Assembly: GCA_022563275.1 (NCBI GenBank)
Contig: JADFNR010000054.1
Span: 3,133-22,790, forward strand
DNA from: Chloroflexota bacterium
GTDB taxonomy: Bacteria; Chloroflexota; Dehalococcoidia; UBA3495
Direction: 5' to 3'
Length of the DNA: 19,658 nucleotides
Both the position numbers and the translations under genes were made by a program. A model generated the notes under the pieces. The model searched no databases. It was not told the origin of the DNA and saw nothing but the letters and a program-made list of their open reading frames with translations. Position 1 is the stretch's first letter; every line of letters starts with the position of its first letter. Positions 6,903 through 15,003 of this stretch are shown in pieces.

Positions 6903-7367
6903 AGGACGGTGCAAACTCCCGCGGGTATTGCCGAGTAAGTTGCTTAAGCTATTTGCCTGAATTCAGCCATGGCCGTCAAGGACGCCATGTCCCAACTTTA
7001 TGTCAATTGTGGCCGTCCACCCGGCAATAGACAAGGGCTGGGGAGCAGAACTTCGCTAACCGGTAGCCGTCATTCCAGCGAAGGCTCGATCCATGACGGC
7101 GGTATTCAAGCCATTTCCAGCGGATTTGTAGCCACATTGATCGGCAGACTTGCCTGGATTCCGGCTGTCGCCGGAACGGCGGAGGTGGCATGCGAAGGTG
7201 TAGGGGCAGGTTTCTAACCTGCCCTGTCCCAAGTAAGTCTGGCCGCCGATAAAACCAGATGAATTCCCCGTCGTAGCGTGGACCCGTTGATCGACATTTG
7301 GCCGCTATGTGGCCGGGCGGGTTAGAAACCCGCCCCTACGATGGCGCGAGGGCGTCTGGTTTCCAGC
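6903..7367. other. 465-bp repeat-containing intergenic region
   Basis: No convincing gene lies here. The left half holds imperfect copies of Cys-free intergenic repeat sequence (GTCATTCCAGCGAAGGCTCG near 7069 and CTGGATTCCGGCTGTCGCCG near 7154, resembling the widespread family of bacterial intergenic palindromes built around CATTCC...GGAATC). The right half holds an inverted pair of palindromes described separately. Both flanking genes are on the minus strand, so the region is downstream of the ThDP enzyme gene and upstream of the ThyX-like gene. Confidence 0.6.
7200..7339. repeat. Inverted pair of palindromic repeats, MITE-like
   Basis: The unit GTAGGGGCAGGTTTCTAACC plus TGCCC (7200-7224) recurs inverted at 7315-7339 with two differences. 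Each unit is itself a hairpin, GGGC(A/G)GGTT-tct-AACC(T/C)GCCC, and the two differences pair with each other so both copies stay self-complementary. About 90 bp separates them. No transposase is present. This could be a nonautonomous element or a pair of REP-like hairpins. Confidence 0.75.
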
Positions 7368-9008
7368 CTACGTGAGCGCTCCGAACCCGTCTGGGGTCTG
7401 GACTTCCACCAGGTGGGTCTTGCCCGAGGAGATGGCCTTTTCCAGTGCCTTGCCCAGTTCTTTGACGCTGGTGACCTTGGTGCCCTCGAACCCGTAGGAC
7501 TCGAAGATCTTGACGAAGTCCGGGTTCACCAAGTCGGTGGCGAACTGGCGGTTCTCGCCGTACCGGTCGCTCTGGAACCCCTTCAACACTCCCCAGGCGT
7601 TGTCGTTGAACATCAGCACCACCGGGTGGATGCCGTACTGGGCGCAGGTGGCCAGTTCCTGGAAGTTGTACTGGAACCCGCCGTCGCCGGTGATGCAGAC
7701 CACCGGGCTCTCCGGCTTGCCCACCTTGGCGCCGACGGCCGCTGGAAAGGCGAACCCCAGGCCCAGCCAGCCGTGGGGGTGCATGTAAGTCCTGGGTTCG
7801 TAGATCTCCAGGCAACGGCTGGCGCGGCTGGCGGCCACCGCCGGGTCCAGAGAGAAAATCGTGTTCCTGGGCGTAACCGAGCGCACAGTTTCATAGACCC
7901 GTAGTTCGTTGCCCCAGGTCTCCTCCAACTTCCGGCGAATCTCGCCCTTCACGGACGCGATGTCGTCCTGGAACGATTTGCCTTTGTGGACGTCCTTGTC
8001 GCCGATGGCGCTGAGCCACTGCTGGACCACAGCCTGGGAGTTGGCGACGATGGGCACGGTGGCCGGATAGTTCTTGCCGATGGCCTCGCCGTCCAGCAGC
8101 ACGTGCACCATATCCTTTGGCAGTTTCAACCCGATGCCGGTGGTGGAGCGCTGGGGCAGTATGCACCCCAGTACGACCACCAGGTCGCAGGTGCCCAGCC
8201 AATCCTGGACCGGGTTCTCGCCCCAGATCCGCCGTCCCAGTATCTGGCCCAGAGACTGGGGATGGTCCTCGGGGAAAGCCCCCTTGGCCCCGTCGCTGGT
8301 GACCACGGCCGCGCCCAGTTTCTCCGCCAGTTCGATGATCTGCTGGGTGCCGCCCAGCATCTGCACTTCCTCCCCCACCAAGATGGCCGGCCGCTTGGCC
8401 TTGAGCAGCATCTGCAGGGCCTGTTCCACCTTGTTGGGGTCGCCCTGGGGAATGTCCGGCTGCCTGGCGGTCAACATCTCGACGTCGGCCTCGGCGCCCA
8501 AAAGGTTGGTGGGTATCTCCAGTTCGATGGGCCGGGGCCGCCGGGTCTGGAACCGGTCGAAGGCCTCGGTGATATTGTCCGGGATGGACTCCACCTGATT
8601 GATCATGGCGTTCCAATCGGTGACGGCCTCAAACATACCCAACTGGTTCTTGGTCTCATGGGTGGAAAGCTTTCCCTGGCCCATGAACTCCTGCTCAACG
8701 TTGGTGGTGATCTCCAGAACGGGAGACCCGGAGAAATAGGCCTCGCCCAGTGCGCCCACCGAGTCGGCCGCGCCGGGTCCGGTGCTGGTGAACAGCACTC
8801 CTGGCTTGCCGGTGGCCCTGGCGTAGCCGTCGGCCATGAACCCGCAACCCAACTCCAGACGGCCGCCGATGAACCGCAGGCTGTCTTGGCTCCCAAATAG
8901 GGAATCGAAAAGGTCCAGGTTGTGGATGGATATGATGCCGAATACGGTGTCCACTCCCTGGGTCTTTAGCGATTCTATGACGGTCTGACCACCGGTTAGT
9001 TTAGGCAC
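7368..9008 (-). CDS. Acetolactate-synthase-like ThDP-dependent enzyme
   Basis: A 546-residue protein beginning at GTG 9008, chosen because GGAG lies 6 nt upstream. It has the three-domain layout of the ALS/benzoylformate decarboxylase family. The pyrimidine-binding domain has GRLELGCGFMADGYARATGK (49-68) with Glu52 at the position that activates ThDP, then TSTGPGAADSV. The central domain spans about 190-340. The diphosphate-binding domain has GDG at 441-443 and NDN at 468-470, the usual Mg/ThDP motif. The reaction is not fixed by sequence; acetolactate synthase, a 2-oxoacid decarboxylase, or sulfoacetaldehyde-type enzymes are all possible. No small regulatory ALS subunit or ilvC is near. It follows the E2 gene by 109 bp and probably shares its transcript, so it may supply acyl groups to E2 (inference). 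Confidence 0.85.
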   Translation of the reverse strand: MPKLTGGQTVIESLKTQGVDTVFGIISIHNLDLFDSLFGSQDSLRFIGGRLELGCGFMADGYARATGKPGVLFTSTGPGAADSVGALGEAYFSGSPVLEITTNVEQEFMGQGKLSTHETKNQLGMFEAVTDWNAMINQVESIPDNITEAFDRFQTRRPRPIELEIPTNLLGAEADVEMLTARQPDIPQGDPNKVEQALQMLLKAKRPAILVGEEVQMLGGTQQIIELAEKLGAAVVTSDGAKGAFPEDHPQSLGQILGRRIWGENPVQDWLGTCDLVVVLGCILPQRSTTGIGLKLPKDMVHVLLDGEAIGKNYPATVPIVANSQAVVQQWLSAIGDKDVHKGKSFQDDIASVKGEIRRKLEETWGNELRVYETVRSVTPRNTIFSLDPAVAASRASRCLEIYEPRTYMHPHGWLGLGFAFPAAVGAKVGKPESPVVCITGDGGFQYNFQELATCAQYGIHPVVLMFNDNAWGVLKGFQSDRYGENRQFATDLVNPDFVKIFESYGFEGTKVTSVKELGKALEKAISSGKTHLVEVQTPDGFGALT

Positions 9009-9032
9009 TTTGCTCTCCTTGTTCGCGCTATA

Positions 9033-9120
9033 AGCTATCAGCGGTCAGCGGTCAGCTTACGGGGTTGGGCTTTTGGCCCATCTAAGTAGCTGACGGCTGA
9101 TAGCTGTAAGCTGACAGCTA
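9033..9120. repeat. Inverted repeat between E2 and ThDP-enzyme genes
   Basis: AGCTATCAGC (9033-9042), followed by direct GGTCAGC copies, is answered by GCTGATAGCT (9096-9105) and further GCTGACAGCT-type copies to 9119. A small GGGC/GCCC hairpin sits at the centre (about 9067-9080). The structure fills nearly the whole gap and its right end touches the last codons of the E2 gene. It resembles a family of mobile palindromic intergenic repeats. In the mRNA it would form a long hairpin between the two cistrons. Confidence 0.65.
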
Positions 9121-10485
9121 TTGAATCACTAGGCTGATCGGGTTCTCTAGAAGCTTCTTGATCTCCACCAAGAATCGGGCGGCCTCCGCTCCGTCGGCCA
9201 CGCGGTGGTCGGTGGAGAGGGTGGCTTTCATTATCTGGGCCACGGCCAGCTCGCCGTCGCGCACCACCGGCTGTTCCTTCACCGTGCCCACCGCCAGGAT
9301 GGCCGCGTGGGGCGGGAAGATGATGGCGGTGAAGCTTTCGATATCGAACGCACCCAGGTTGCTCACGCTGAAGGTGGTGCCGCTGTACTCCTCGTTGCGC
9401 AGGGCGCCGCTGTTGGCCCTGGAAACCAGGTCGCGGCTGGCGGCGGCGATCTCCACCAGGCTCTTGCCCTCGCAGCCGCTGATGCCCGGCACGATCAGTC
9501 CCGATTCCAGGGCGATGGCGATGCCCACGTTGATGGACGCGTTCATCTGGAGGTGATCGTCCCGGAAGAAGGAGTTGAACTTTGGGTGACGGCCGATGGC
9601 GATGGCCGACGCCTTGACGATGAGGTCGTTGACGCTGACCCGTTTCTCGGCGTCCAGTTCGTCGTTCAGGTCCCGCCGGAAGGACATGGCCTTGGTCATG
9701 TCGATATCGACGGCGACGTAGAAGTGAGGCGCCTCCCGCTTGCTGTCCACGGTTACCCGGGCGATGGCCTGGCGCATCCGCGACAGTGCAACGTTCTCCG
9801 CGGTCATGGCTGCCGGCGCGGTGGTCTCGCCTGGGGCCGCCGAGACTAGTTCAGCCTGTTCTGGAACGTCCGCTTCAGTGATCCTCCCCCCGGGGCCGGT
9901 CCCGGTGAGGGTTGTCAGGTCGATCCCCCGCTCCCTAGCCAACCGCTTGGCCAGGGGCGATGCCCGGACATATTCGGGGGCTGCGGCCGAAGGGGCGGAG
10001 GCTGGAGCGGCCTGGTCTGGAATGTCCGCTTCGGTAACACGCCCGTTTGGGCCGGTCCCGGTGATGGCGGAGAGGTCTATTCCACGTTCCTTGGCCAACC
10101 GGCGGGCTAAAGGCGATGCCCGTACTTCTCCGGCGCTATCGGAGGGATCCGCCTCCGCTGCCGGGGCCGCCACGGCATCTGGGACCGGCGGTTCCGCTGA
10201 CTCGGTGGGAGCCGCCGATGTAACGATATCGTCTGGAATCGCCTCGCCGGGACTCGTTATCACGGCGATGAGACCGCCCACCGGAATCGTGACTCCCTCT
10301 TCGGCCACGATCTTCGCCATCACGCCGCCGGTATAGGCCTCATATTCGACGGTGGCTTTGTCGGTCTCGATCTCGGCGATGACCTCGCCGCGGGCCACGT
10401 CTTCCCCCTCTTTCTTGAACCAGCGGACCACCTTGCCCTCATGCATGTCGTAACCCATCTGGGGCATCACCATCAGTGTGGCCAA
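9118..10485 (-). CDS. Dihydrolipoamide acyltransferase (E2) with one lipoyl and two E3-binding domains
   Basis: 455 residues. The lipoyl domain (1-80) contains ETDKATVE with Lys43 as lipoylation site. Two peripheral-subunit-binding domains follow (about 121-156 and 173-208), each opening RASPLA-RLA-ERGIDL and closing G-ITEAD-P; most E2 proteins have one. The catalytic domain (about 230-455) ends with DHRVADG (426-432), His427 being the CoA acyltransferase residue. Linkers are Ala/Pro rich. The protein would form the core of a 2-oxoacid dehydrogenase complex, passing an acyl group from E1 to CoA, with E3 (the dihydrolipoamide dehydrogenase at 13531-14916) reoxidising the lipoate. The start is TTG 10485, fixed by AGGAGG 5 nt upstream. 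No E1 alpha/beta genes are seen. Substrate unknown: acetyl, branched-chain or acetoin-type. Confidence 0.93.
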   Translation of the reverse strand: MATLMVMPQMGYDMHEGKVVRWFKKEGEDVARGEVIAEIETDKATVEYEAYTGGVMAKIVAEEGVTIPVGGLIAVITSPGEAIPDDIVTSAAPTESAEPPVPDAVAAPAAEADPSDSAGEVRASPLARRLAKERGIDLSAITGTGPNGRVTEADIPDQAAPASAPSAAAPEYVRASPLAKRLARERGIDLTTLTGTGPGGRITEADVPEQAELVSAAPGETTAPAAMTAENVALSRMRQAIARVTVDSKREAPHFYVAVDIDMTKAMSFRRDLNDELDAEKRVSVNDLIVKASAIAIGRHPKFNSFFRDDHLQMNASINVGIAIALESGLIVPGISGCEGKSLVEIAAASRDLVSRANSGALRNEEYSGTTFSVSNLGAFDIESFTAIIFPPHAAILAVGTVKEQPVVRDGELAVAQIMKATLSTDHRVADGAEAARFLVEIKKLLENPISLVIQ

Positions 10486-10538
10486 CTCTTCCTCCTGGTG
10501 GAACCAGGGTCTATCCCGCTGGGGTCCACGCTGGATAG

Positions 10539-10567
10539 ATATTAATGCAAGGCACGAAGCGGAGCAA
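10539..10567 (-). promoter_or_regulatory. Promoter of the E2/ThDP-enzyme unit
   Basis: On the minus strand TTGCTC (10567-10562), 17 nt, TAATAT (10544-10539). It lies directly beyond the terminator of the upstream korAB unit and about 55 bp before the TTG start of E2, so E2 and the ThDP enzyme appear to be a separate transcription unit. Confidence 0.45.
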
Positions 10568-10572
10568 CCGGC

Positions 10573-10609
10573 AAAAAAACGGGAGCGGACTTTGTCCGCT
10601 CCCGTTTTT
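10573..10609. terminator. Strong bidirectional-type terminator after korB
   Basis: AACGGGAGCGGAC (10578-10590), loop TTT, GTCCGCTCCCGTT (10594-10606): a perfect 13-bp stem. The minus-strand reading ends in a seven-T run (10579-10573) and the plus-strand reading in five Ts. It should end the transcript of korA-korB before E2. Confidence 0.88.
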
Positions 10610-10647
10610 GTTCAGGATATGGGTCTGCTGTGTCCAAACAGGACCGG

Positions 10648-11532
10648 TTACATCATCCGGTCGATGATCTTCTGCGCCTCTTCTGGGTCGAGACCGAGAG
10701 GACGGGTGGCCAGGGGGCCGCCCTCTTTCAAGACCGGCTCTACATCCTCCAGCGAGGGCCGGTCCGACTCGAAAAACAGTCCCGTGTAGATCGTGTCGCC
10801 GAACATCATCGCTTTCTCGCAAGCGGTCTTCCAATCGCTGGTGTCGTGGCCGTCATCCTCCAACTTCTTGATCCGCTCTTTGAAGAAATCGTGGGTGTTG
10901 ATGAGATTGAAGGTCACGCATGGGCTGAACACGTCGATTATGGAGAAACCCTTGTGGCGAATACCGTCTTGAATCAAGGTGGTAAGTTGCCTGACATCGG
11001 CGCTAAAGGCGCGGGCCACGTAGGTAGCGCCGTTCATGATTGCCGAGGTGATGGGGTTGAGCGGTTGTTCCAAATTGCCGAATGGCGTGCTCTTGGTGGT
11101 CATGCCCAGGCTGCTGGTGGGAGACACCTGCCCGGTGGTCAACCCGTAGATCTGGTTATTCATCACCACGTAGGTCAGGTCGGTGTTTCGCCGCGCGGTG
11201 TGGGTGAAATGGTTCCCTCCGATGCCGTACCCATCTCCGTCTCCGCCAACCACCAACACGTTCATCTCGTGATTGGCCAATTTCACTCCGGTCGCCATCG
11301 GCAGTGACCGGCCGTGGAGGGTGTGCATGGCATAGGTGTTGAGGTAGCCCGGCAGGTTGGAAGAACAACCGATGCCGCTGACCGTCATGATTTCATGGGG
11401 GCGAAAACCAGATTCGGCAACGGCCCGCTGAATAGCGTTCAGAACGCCGAAGTCGCCGCATCCGGCGCACCAGTCGGGGCTCGACTTGCCCTTGAAGTCT
11501 CTTGGCGAAAGGTTTAATTCTGTGGTTGCCAT
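10648..11532 (-). CDS. korB: 2-oxoacid:ferredoxin oxidoreductase, beta subunit
   Basis: 294 residues from ATG 11532, chosen over an in-frame ATG at 11547 because GAGGT sits 6 nt before the former and inside the longer reading. ThDP-binding motif GDGDGYGIGGNH (97-108) with MNNQIYGLTTGQ (124-135). Cysteines C22, C25 (WCAGCGDFG), C56 and C205 fit the [4Fe-4S] ligands of the beta subunit. With the alpha subunit encoded just upstream (gap about 50 bp) it catalyses CoA-dependent oxidative decarboxylation of a 2-oxoacid using ferredoxin, or the reverse carboxylation. The naming as kor (2-oxoglutarate) is by family habit; pyruvate or branched-chain acids are not excluded. Confidence 0.93.
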   Translation of the reverse strand: MATTELNLSPRDFKGKSSPDWCAGCGDFGVLNAIQRAVAESGFRPHEIMTVSGIGCSSNLPGYLNTYAMHTLHGRSLPMATGVKLANHEMNVLVVGGDGDGYGIGGNHFTHTARRNTDLTYVVMNNQIYGLTTGQVSPTSSLGMTTKSTPFGNLEQPLNPITSAIMNGATYVARAFSADVRQLTTLIQDGIRHKGFSIIDVFSPCVTFNLINTHDFFKERIKKLEDDGHDTSDWKTACEKAMMFGDTIYTGLFFESDRPSLEDVEPVLKEGGPLATRPLGLDPEEAQKIIDRMM

Positions 11533-11583
11533 GGTATTACCTCGCATTACACCGGGCTATATCGGCATTGATCGCCGCGCCGG

Positions 11584-13365
11584 TTAAACGGTTATTTCCT
11601 GATACGGCACGTATTTGTCGGTCTCTCCGCCGACCTGGGCCTTCACCCCGTCAACGATATGATGGGGCATGAACGGTTCGCCGTCGTATTTGCGTATGTG
11701 CCCGTCGGCCGCGAACCCGGTCTCGCTACGCAGGTAGCGGGCGAACTGGCCCGAGTAGTTGTTCTCCACGATTATAGTCCGCTTGGCCTTGCCCAAGATG
11801 GCCATGATCTGTTCGCCATGGAAGGGGACCATCCACTTGATCTGCAGGTGGTTGGTGGAGATTCCCTCGGCGTTCAAAGCGTCCACCGCTTCAGTGATCA
11901 CCCCTTGGGTGGAGCCCCAGCCGATCAGGGTAACGTCGGCCCCGGCCGGCCCCGCCAGAACGGGAGGGGCGATATCGTCCAGGATGGTGTCGAACTTCCT
12001 GGCCCTCTTCTCCACCATCTGCCGCCGTTTGTGGGGGTTGGTGAACTCGTCGCTGAGCAGGGTCGAGTCCTCGTCGTGCTCGTCAGTCGCAGCCAAGTGG
12101 ATGTAGCCTTCCAGACCCGGCATCGCCCTGGGCGATATGCCGCTATCGGTGTTCTTATACCGGAGATATCCATCGGACTTCGACGGCTCGGTGATCAGCG
12201 CCCCGCGGTCGATTATGGGATGCATGTTGACCTTGTCCGGGTCAAAACTGTAACGTCCCTCGGAGATGTATAGGTCCGATATGACGATGCCGGGGCATTG
12301 ATACTTGTCGGTCAGGTTGAATATCTCCGGCATGATGTTGAAGGCGTCCAAACAATCGACGGGCGCGACGATGATTCGCTCAAAGTCGCCTTGACTGGCG
12401 CCCAAGACCTGCCAGAGGTCGCCTTGCTCGGTCTTGGTGGGGACGCCCGTGGACGGGCCTGCCCGCATCACGTTGATGAAGACAACGGGAATCTCCATCA
12501 TGGACGCCGCGCCGATGGCTTCAGTCATCAGGGCGAATCCCCCTCCGGAGGTGGCGCACAGGGACCGGGTCCCGGCCTGCGCCGCGCCGACCACCATATT
12601 GGCGACGCCAATCTCATCTTCAACCTGCCGGACCATGATTCCCAGGTTCCGGGCGTTGGCGGCCATCCAGTGCAGCACGCCGGTCGCGGGACTCATCGGG
12701 TAAGCGGCATAGAATTTAACCCCCGCGGCGGCGCCGCCCATGGCCAGGGCCTCGTTGCCCGACCAAACGGCCAGGGGTTTCTCGCCAACGGGCGGCGACT
12801 GATCGAAGGCCCGGAAATGCTCTTTAGCATAATCGTAACCGGCCCTGGCGACCTTGACGTTCTCGTCCACCATCTCTTGGCCGCGCCGCTGGAACCGAAG
12901 CGTCAGGCTCTCTTCCAGAACGGAAAAATCTATGCCCATCAGGAACGAGATCGCTCCCATACCCACCGTGTTCTGGACCAAACGGTTCCTGCTATTCCCG
13001 GTCAGTTCCCCCACCGGCAGGCCACAGAGGTCCGCACCTTTGTCTTCAGAGCCAGGGTTGATGTTGTCACTGTTGTAGATGATCCGGGTGCCCGGTCCCA
13101 TCAGGCGCTGGTGCCGGTCCATGGTGTCTTGGTTAAGGCACATGAGCAGGTCCAGCTTATCTCCATGGTTGTAGATCGGGGCATCGCAGATGCGCATGGT
13201 CAAGAAAATATGCCCGCCCCGGACGATGGACTGGTACGCGTTATAGGTGACCAGGTTCAATCCGCGGCGGACGATGATCCGCGCCAGAATGTCTCCCGGC
13301 GTGGCGATTCCCTGACCGGCCTCGCCGCCTATCGCCAATGCGAAATCATACGTTCCCAACCCCAT
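11584..13365 (-). CDS. korA: 2-oxoacid:ferredoxin oxidoreductase, fused gamma-alpha subunit
   Basis: 593 residues starting at ATG 13365, with AAGGAG upstream. Residues about 5-185 are the gamma domain (GGEAGQGI, YQSIVRGGH); residues about 196-590 are the alpha (pyrimidine-binding) domain with YPMSPAT (222-228), the equivalent of the YPITPST substrate loop, EDEIGVANMVVGAAQAG (249-265), ATSGGGFALMTEA, and RAGPSTGVPTKTEQGDL (301-317). This fused layout is the two-subunit OFOR type, which uses a separate ferredoxin; no ferredoxin-like delta subunit is encoded here. The gene lies between lpd and korB. Ile to Met and Ser to Ala changes in the substrate loop may affect substrate choice. Confidence 0.94.
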   Translation of the reverse strand: MGLGTYDFALAIGGEAGQGIATPGDILARIIVRRGLNLVTYNAYQSIVRGGHIFLTMRICDAPIYNHGDKLDLLMCLNQDTMDRHQRLMGPGTRIIYNSDNINPGSEDKGADLCGLPVGELTGNSRNRLVQNTVGMGAISFLMGIDFSVLEESLTLRFQRRGQEMVDENVKVARAGYDYAKEHFRAFDQSPPVGEKPLAVWSGNEALAMGGAAAGVKFYAAYPMSPATGVLHWMAANARNLGIMVRQVEDEIGVANMVVGAAQAGTRSLCATSGGGFALMTEAIGAASMMEIPVVFINVMRAGPSTGVPTKTEQGDLWQVLGASQGDFERIIVAPVDCLDAFNIMPEIFNLTDKYQCPGIVISDLYISEGRYSFDPDKVNMHPIIDRGALITEPSKSDGYLRYKNTDSGISPRAMPGLEGYIHLAATDEHDEDSTLLSDEFTNPHKRRQMVEKRARKFDTILDDIAPPVLAGPAGADVTLIGWGSTQGVITEAVDALNAEGISTNHLQIKWMVPFHGEQIMAILGKAKRTIIVENNYSGQFARYLRSETGFAADGHIRKYDGEPFMPHHIVDGVKAQVGGETDKYVPYQEITV

Positions 13366-13530
13366 TTGGTCCGCTCCTTAACTTCTTGTTCTCTCAGCCT
13401 TGCTCTCCCGGCTGCCGGCGGCGCTTTCGGTTAGTCTCGAATTCGAGTCATCCACCAGCCCAATGATTCCCTGCGCTAGCGGATCAGACCACGCTTTTAT
13501 TGTAACCGGTGCGCTTGATATAAGAGAGGG

Positions 13531-14916
13531 CTACATGTGGATAGCCCGGCCCTGGGCGCTCAGTGCAGCCTCCTTGAGCATCTCGGAAAGGGAGGGATGG
13601 GCATGCACCGCCCAGCCCAATTCAAGGACCGTCCCCTCGAGCAACCGGGTCATGGACAGTTCGCCCAGCAACTCGGTAACCTCGGGACCGATCAGATGGC
13701 CGCCCAGCAGTTCTCCGTGCTTGGCGTCCACCACCAGTTTTATCAAGCCGGCATCTTCGCCCATGGCCAGGGCCTTGCCGTTGGCTTGGACGTTAAAGGT
13801 CCCAATCTTGATCTCTTTGCCCTGTTCCCTGGCCTGGGCCTCGGTCAGGCCGAAGCTGGCGATCTGGGGCATGCAATAAGTGGCCCTGGGCATGTAGGCA
13901 TAATCCAACGGCTGGGTCTCCAGCCCCGCTATGTTCTCAACCGCCACTACCGCCTGGGCCGAGGCAACGTGGGCCAGGGGCAACTTGCCGTTCACATCTC
14001 CAATGGCATATATGCCGGCCACGTTGGTGGCCATCTTCTCATCCACTACGATGCCAATCCGGCCGGTTGCGATGCCAACGGTCTCCAAACCCAGGTCTTC
14101 CACGTTGGGCTGTACACCGATGGCCACCAGAACTTTGTCGCACTCCAGCGTCTGGGCGGCGCCGTCTTTGTCAACGGTGACCGTCACCCCGGCGCCGGAA
14201 GTATCGACGCCGGTGACCCCGGCGCCGGTCAGAAAATCGATACGGTGGCGTTTGAAGGCCCGCTCCAGTTGAGCGCTTATGTCTTCGTCTTCGCTGGGGA
14301 CCAGCCTTGGCAGCATCTCGACGATGGTTACCTGGACGCCGTACATCTTATATATGTAGGCGAACTCGACTCCGATGGCCCCTCCGCCCACGATGACTAT
14401 CGATGACGGCAAGTCGCTCAACACGATTGACTCACGGCTGGTGATAATCTTTTCGCCGTCGATGGGCAGGGGCGGGATGCTTCGGGGCCGGGCCCCGGTG
14501 GCGATTATGATGTTCTTAGCTTCAAGAACGTTGCCGTCCGGCGCGATCTCAACCTTACCGGCCCCAACTATCTTGGCCGTCCCCTGTATGTGGTCGACCT
14601 TGTTCTTGTCCAGCAGGAAGGCCACTCCCTTGGTGTTGCGGTCGACGACCTTTCGGCTGCGGTCTATGGCCACCGAATAGTCGGCGTGGAAATTGTCCAT
14701 CTTCAGACCAAATTCATCGGCCCGCTTGAAGTAGGACACTATCTCGGCGTTCTTGAGCAGAGACTTACTGGGGATGCAACCCCAGTTCAGGCACACGCCG
14801 CCCAGCTCCTCTTTCTCGATGATGGCCGTCTTCAGGCCCAGTTGGCTGGCCCGGATCGCGGCCACGTAGCCGCCCGGCCCAGAGCCAATCACCACCAAGT
14901 CGTAGTTCGATTCCAT
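13531..14916 (-). CDS. lpdA: Dihydrolipoamide dehydrogenase (E3)
   Basis: 461 residues from ATG 14916, with TAGGTG just upstream; an in-frame GTG at 14922 would add two residues. FAD fold VVIGSGPGGYVAA near 8-20, redox disulfide GGVCLNWGCIPSK (Cys42 and Cys47), NAD fold IVIVGGGAIGVEFAY (near 173-187), and catalytic HPSLSE (His440, Glu445). It reoxidises lipoyl domains of E2 (or the glycine cleavage H protein) with NAD. It is the first gene of the 2-oxoacid block, 165 bp before korA; a 12-bp perfect palindrome CTCGAATTCGAG (13436-13447) sits in that gap. Being beside a ferredoxin oxidoreductase, which needs no E3, is notable; the E2 gene further on is the likely partner. Confidence 0.95.
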   Translation of the reverse strand: MESNYDLVVIGSGPGGYVAAIRASQLGLKTAIIEKEELGGVCLNWGCIPSKSLLKNAEIVSYFKRADEFGLKMDNFHADYSVAIDRSRKVVDRNTKGVAFLLDKNKVDHIQGTAKIVGAGKVEIAPDGNVLEAKNIIIATGARPRSIPPLPIDGEKIITSRESIVLSDLPSSIVIVGGGAIGVEFAYIYKMYGVQVTIVEMLPRLVPSEDEDISAQLERAFKRHRIDFLTGAGVTGVDTSGAGVTVTVDKDGAAQTLECDKVLVAIGVQPNVEDLGLETVGIATGRIGIVVDEKMATNVAGIYAIGDVNGKLPLAHVASAQAVVAVENIAGLETQPLDYAYMPRATYCMPQIASFGLTEAQAREQGKEIKIGTFNVQANGKALAMGEDAGLIKLVVDAKHGELLGGHLIGPEVTELLGELSMTRLLEGTVLELGWAVHAHPSLSEMLKEAALSAQGRAIHM

Positions 14917-15003
14917 TTTCACCTACAGCCCATGATATGCAACACAAACGGGAAGACCGCCGCCACGCGTGTTCCACCTAGGCGGTTTTCGACACAACTC
15001 AAG

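Noticed and set aside
5973..6938. Plus-strand open frame of 321 codons opposite the ThyX-like gene
   Set aside because: Composition and position mark it as an antisense shadow; both ThyX halves on the other strand are intact.
12298..13434. Long plus-strand open frame (378 codons) opposite korA
   Set aside because: It is antisense to a gene with full-length family motifs; its translation is rich in Gly, His, Gln and Arg with no domain pattern, typical of a mirror frame in GC-rich DNA.
13366..13530. 12-bp palindrome CTCGAATTCGAG as an operator
   Set aside because: A single perfect palindrome between cotranscribed genes is not enough evidence; no second copy is seen near the promoters.
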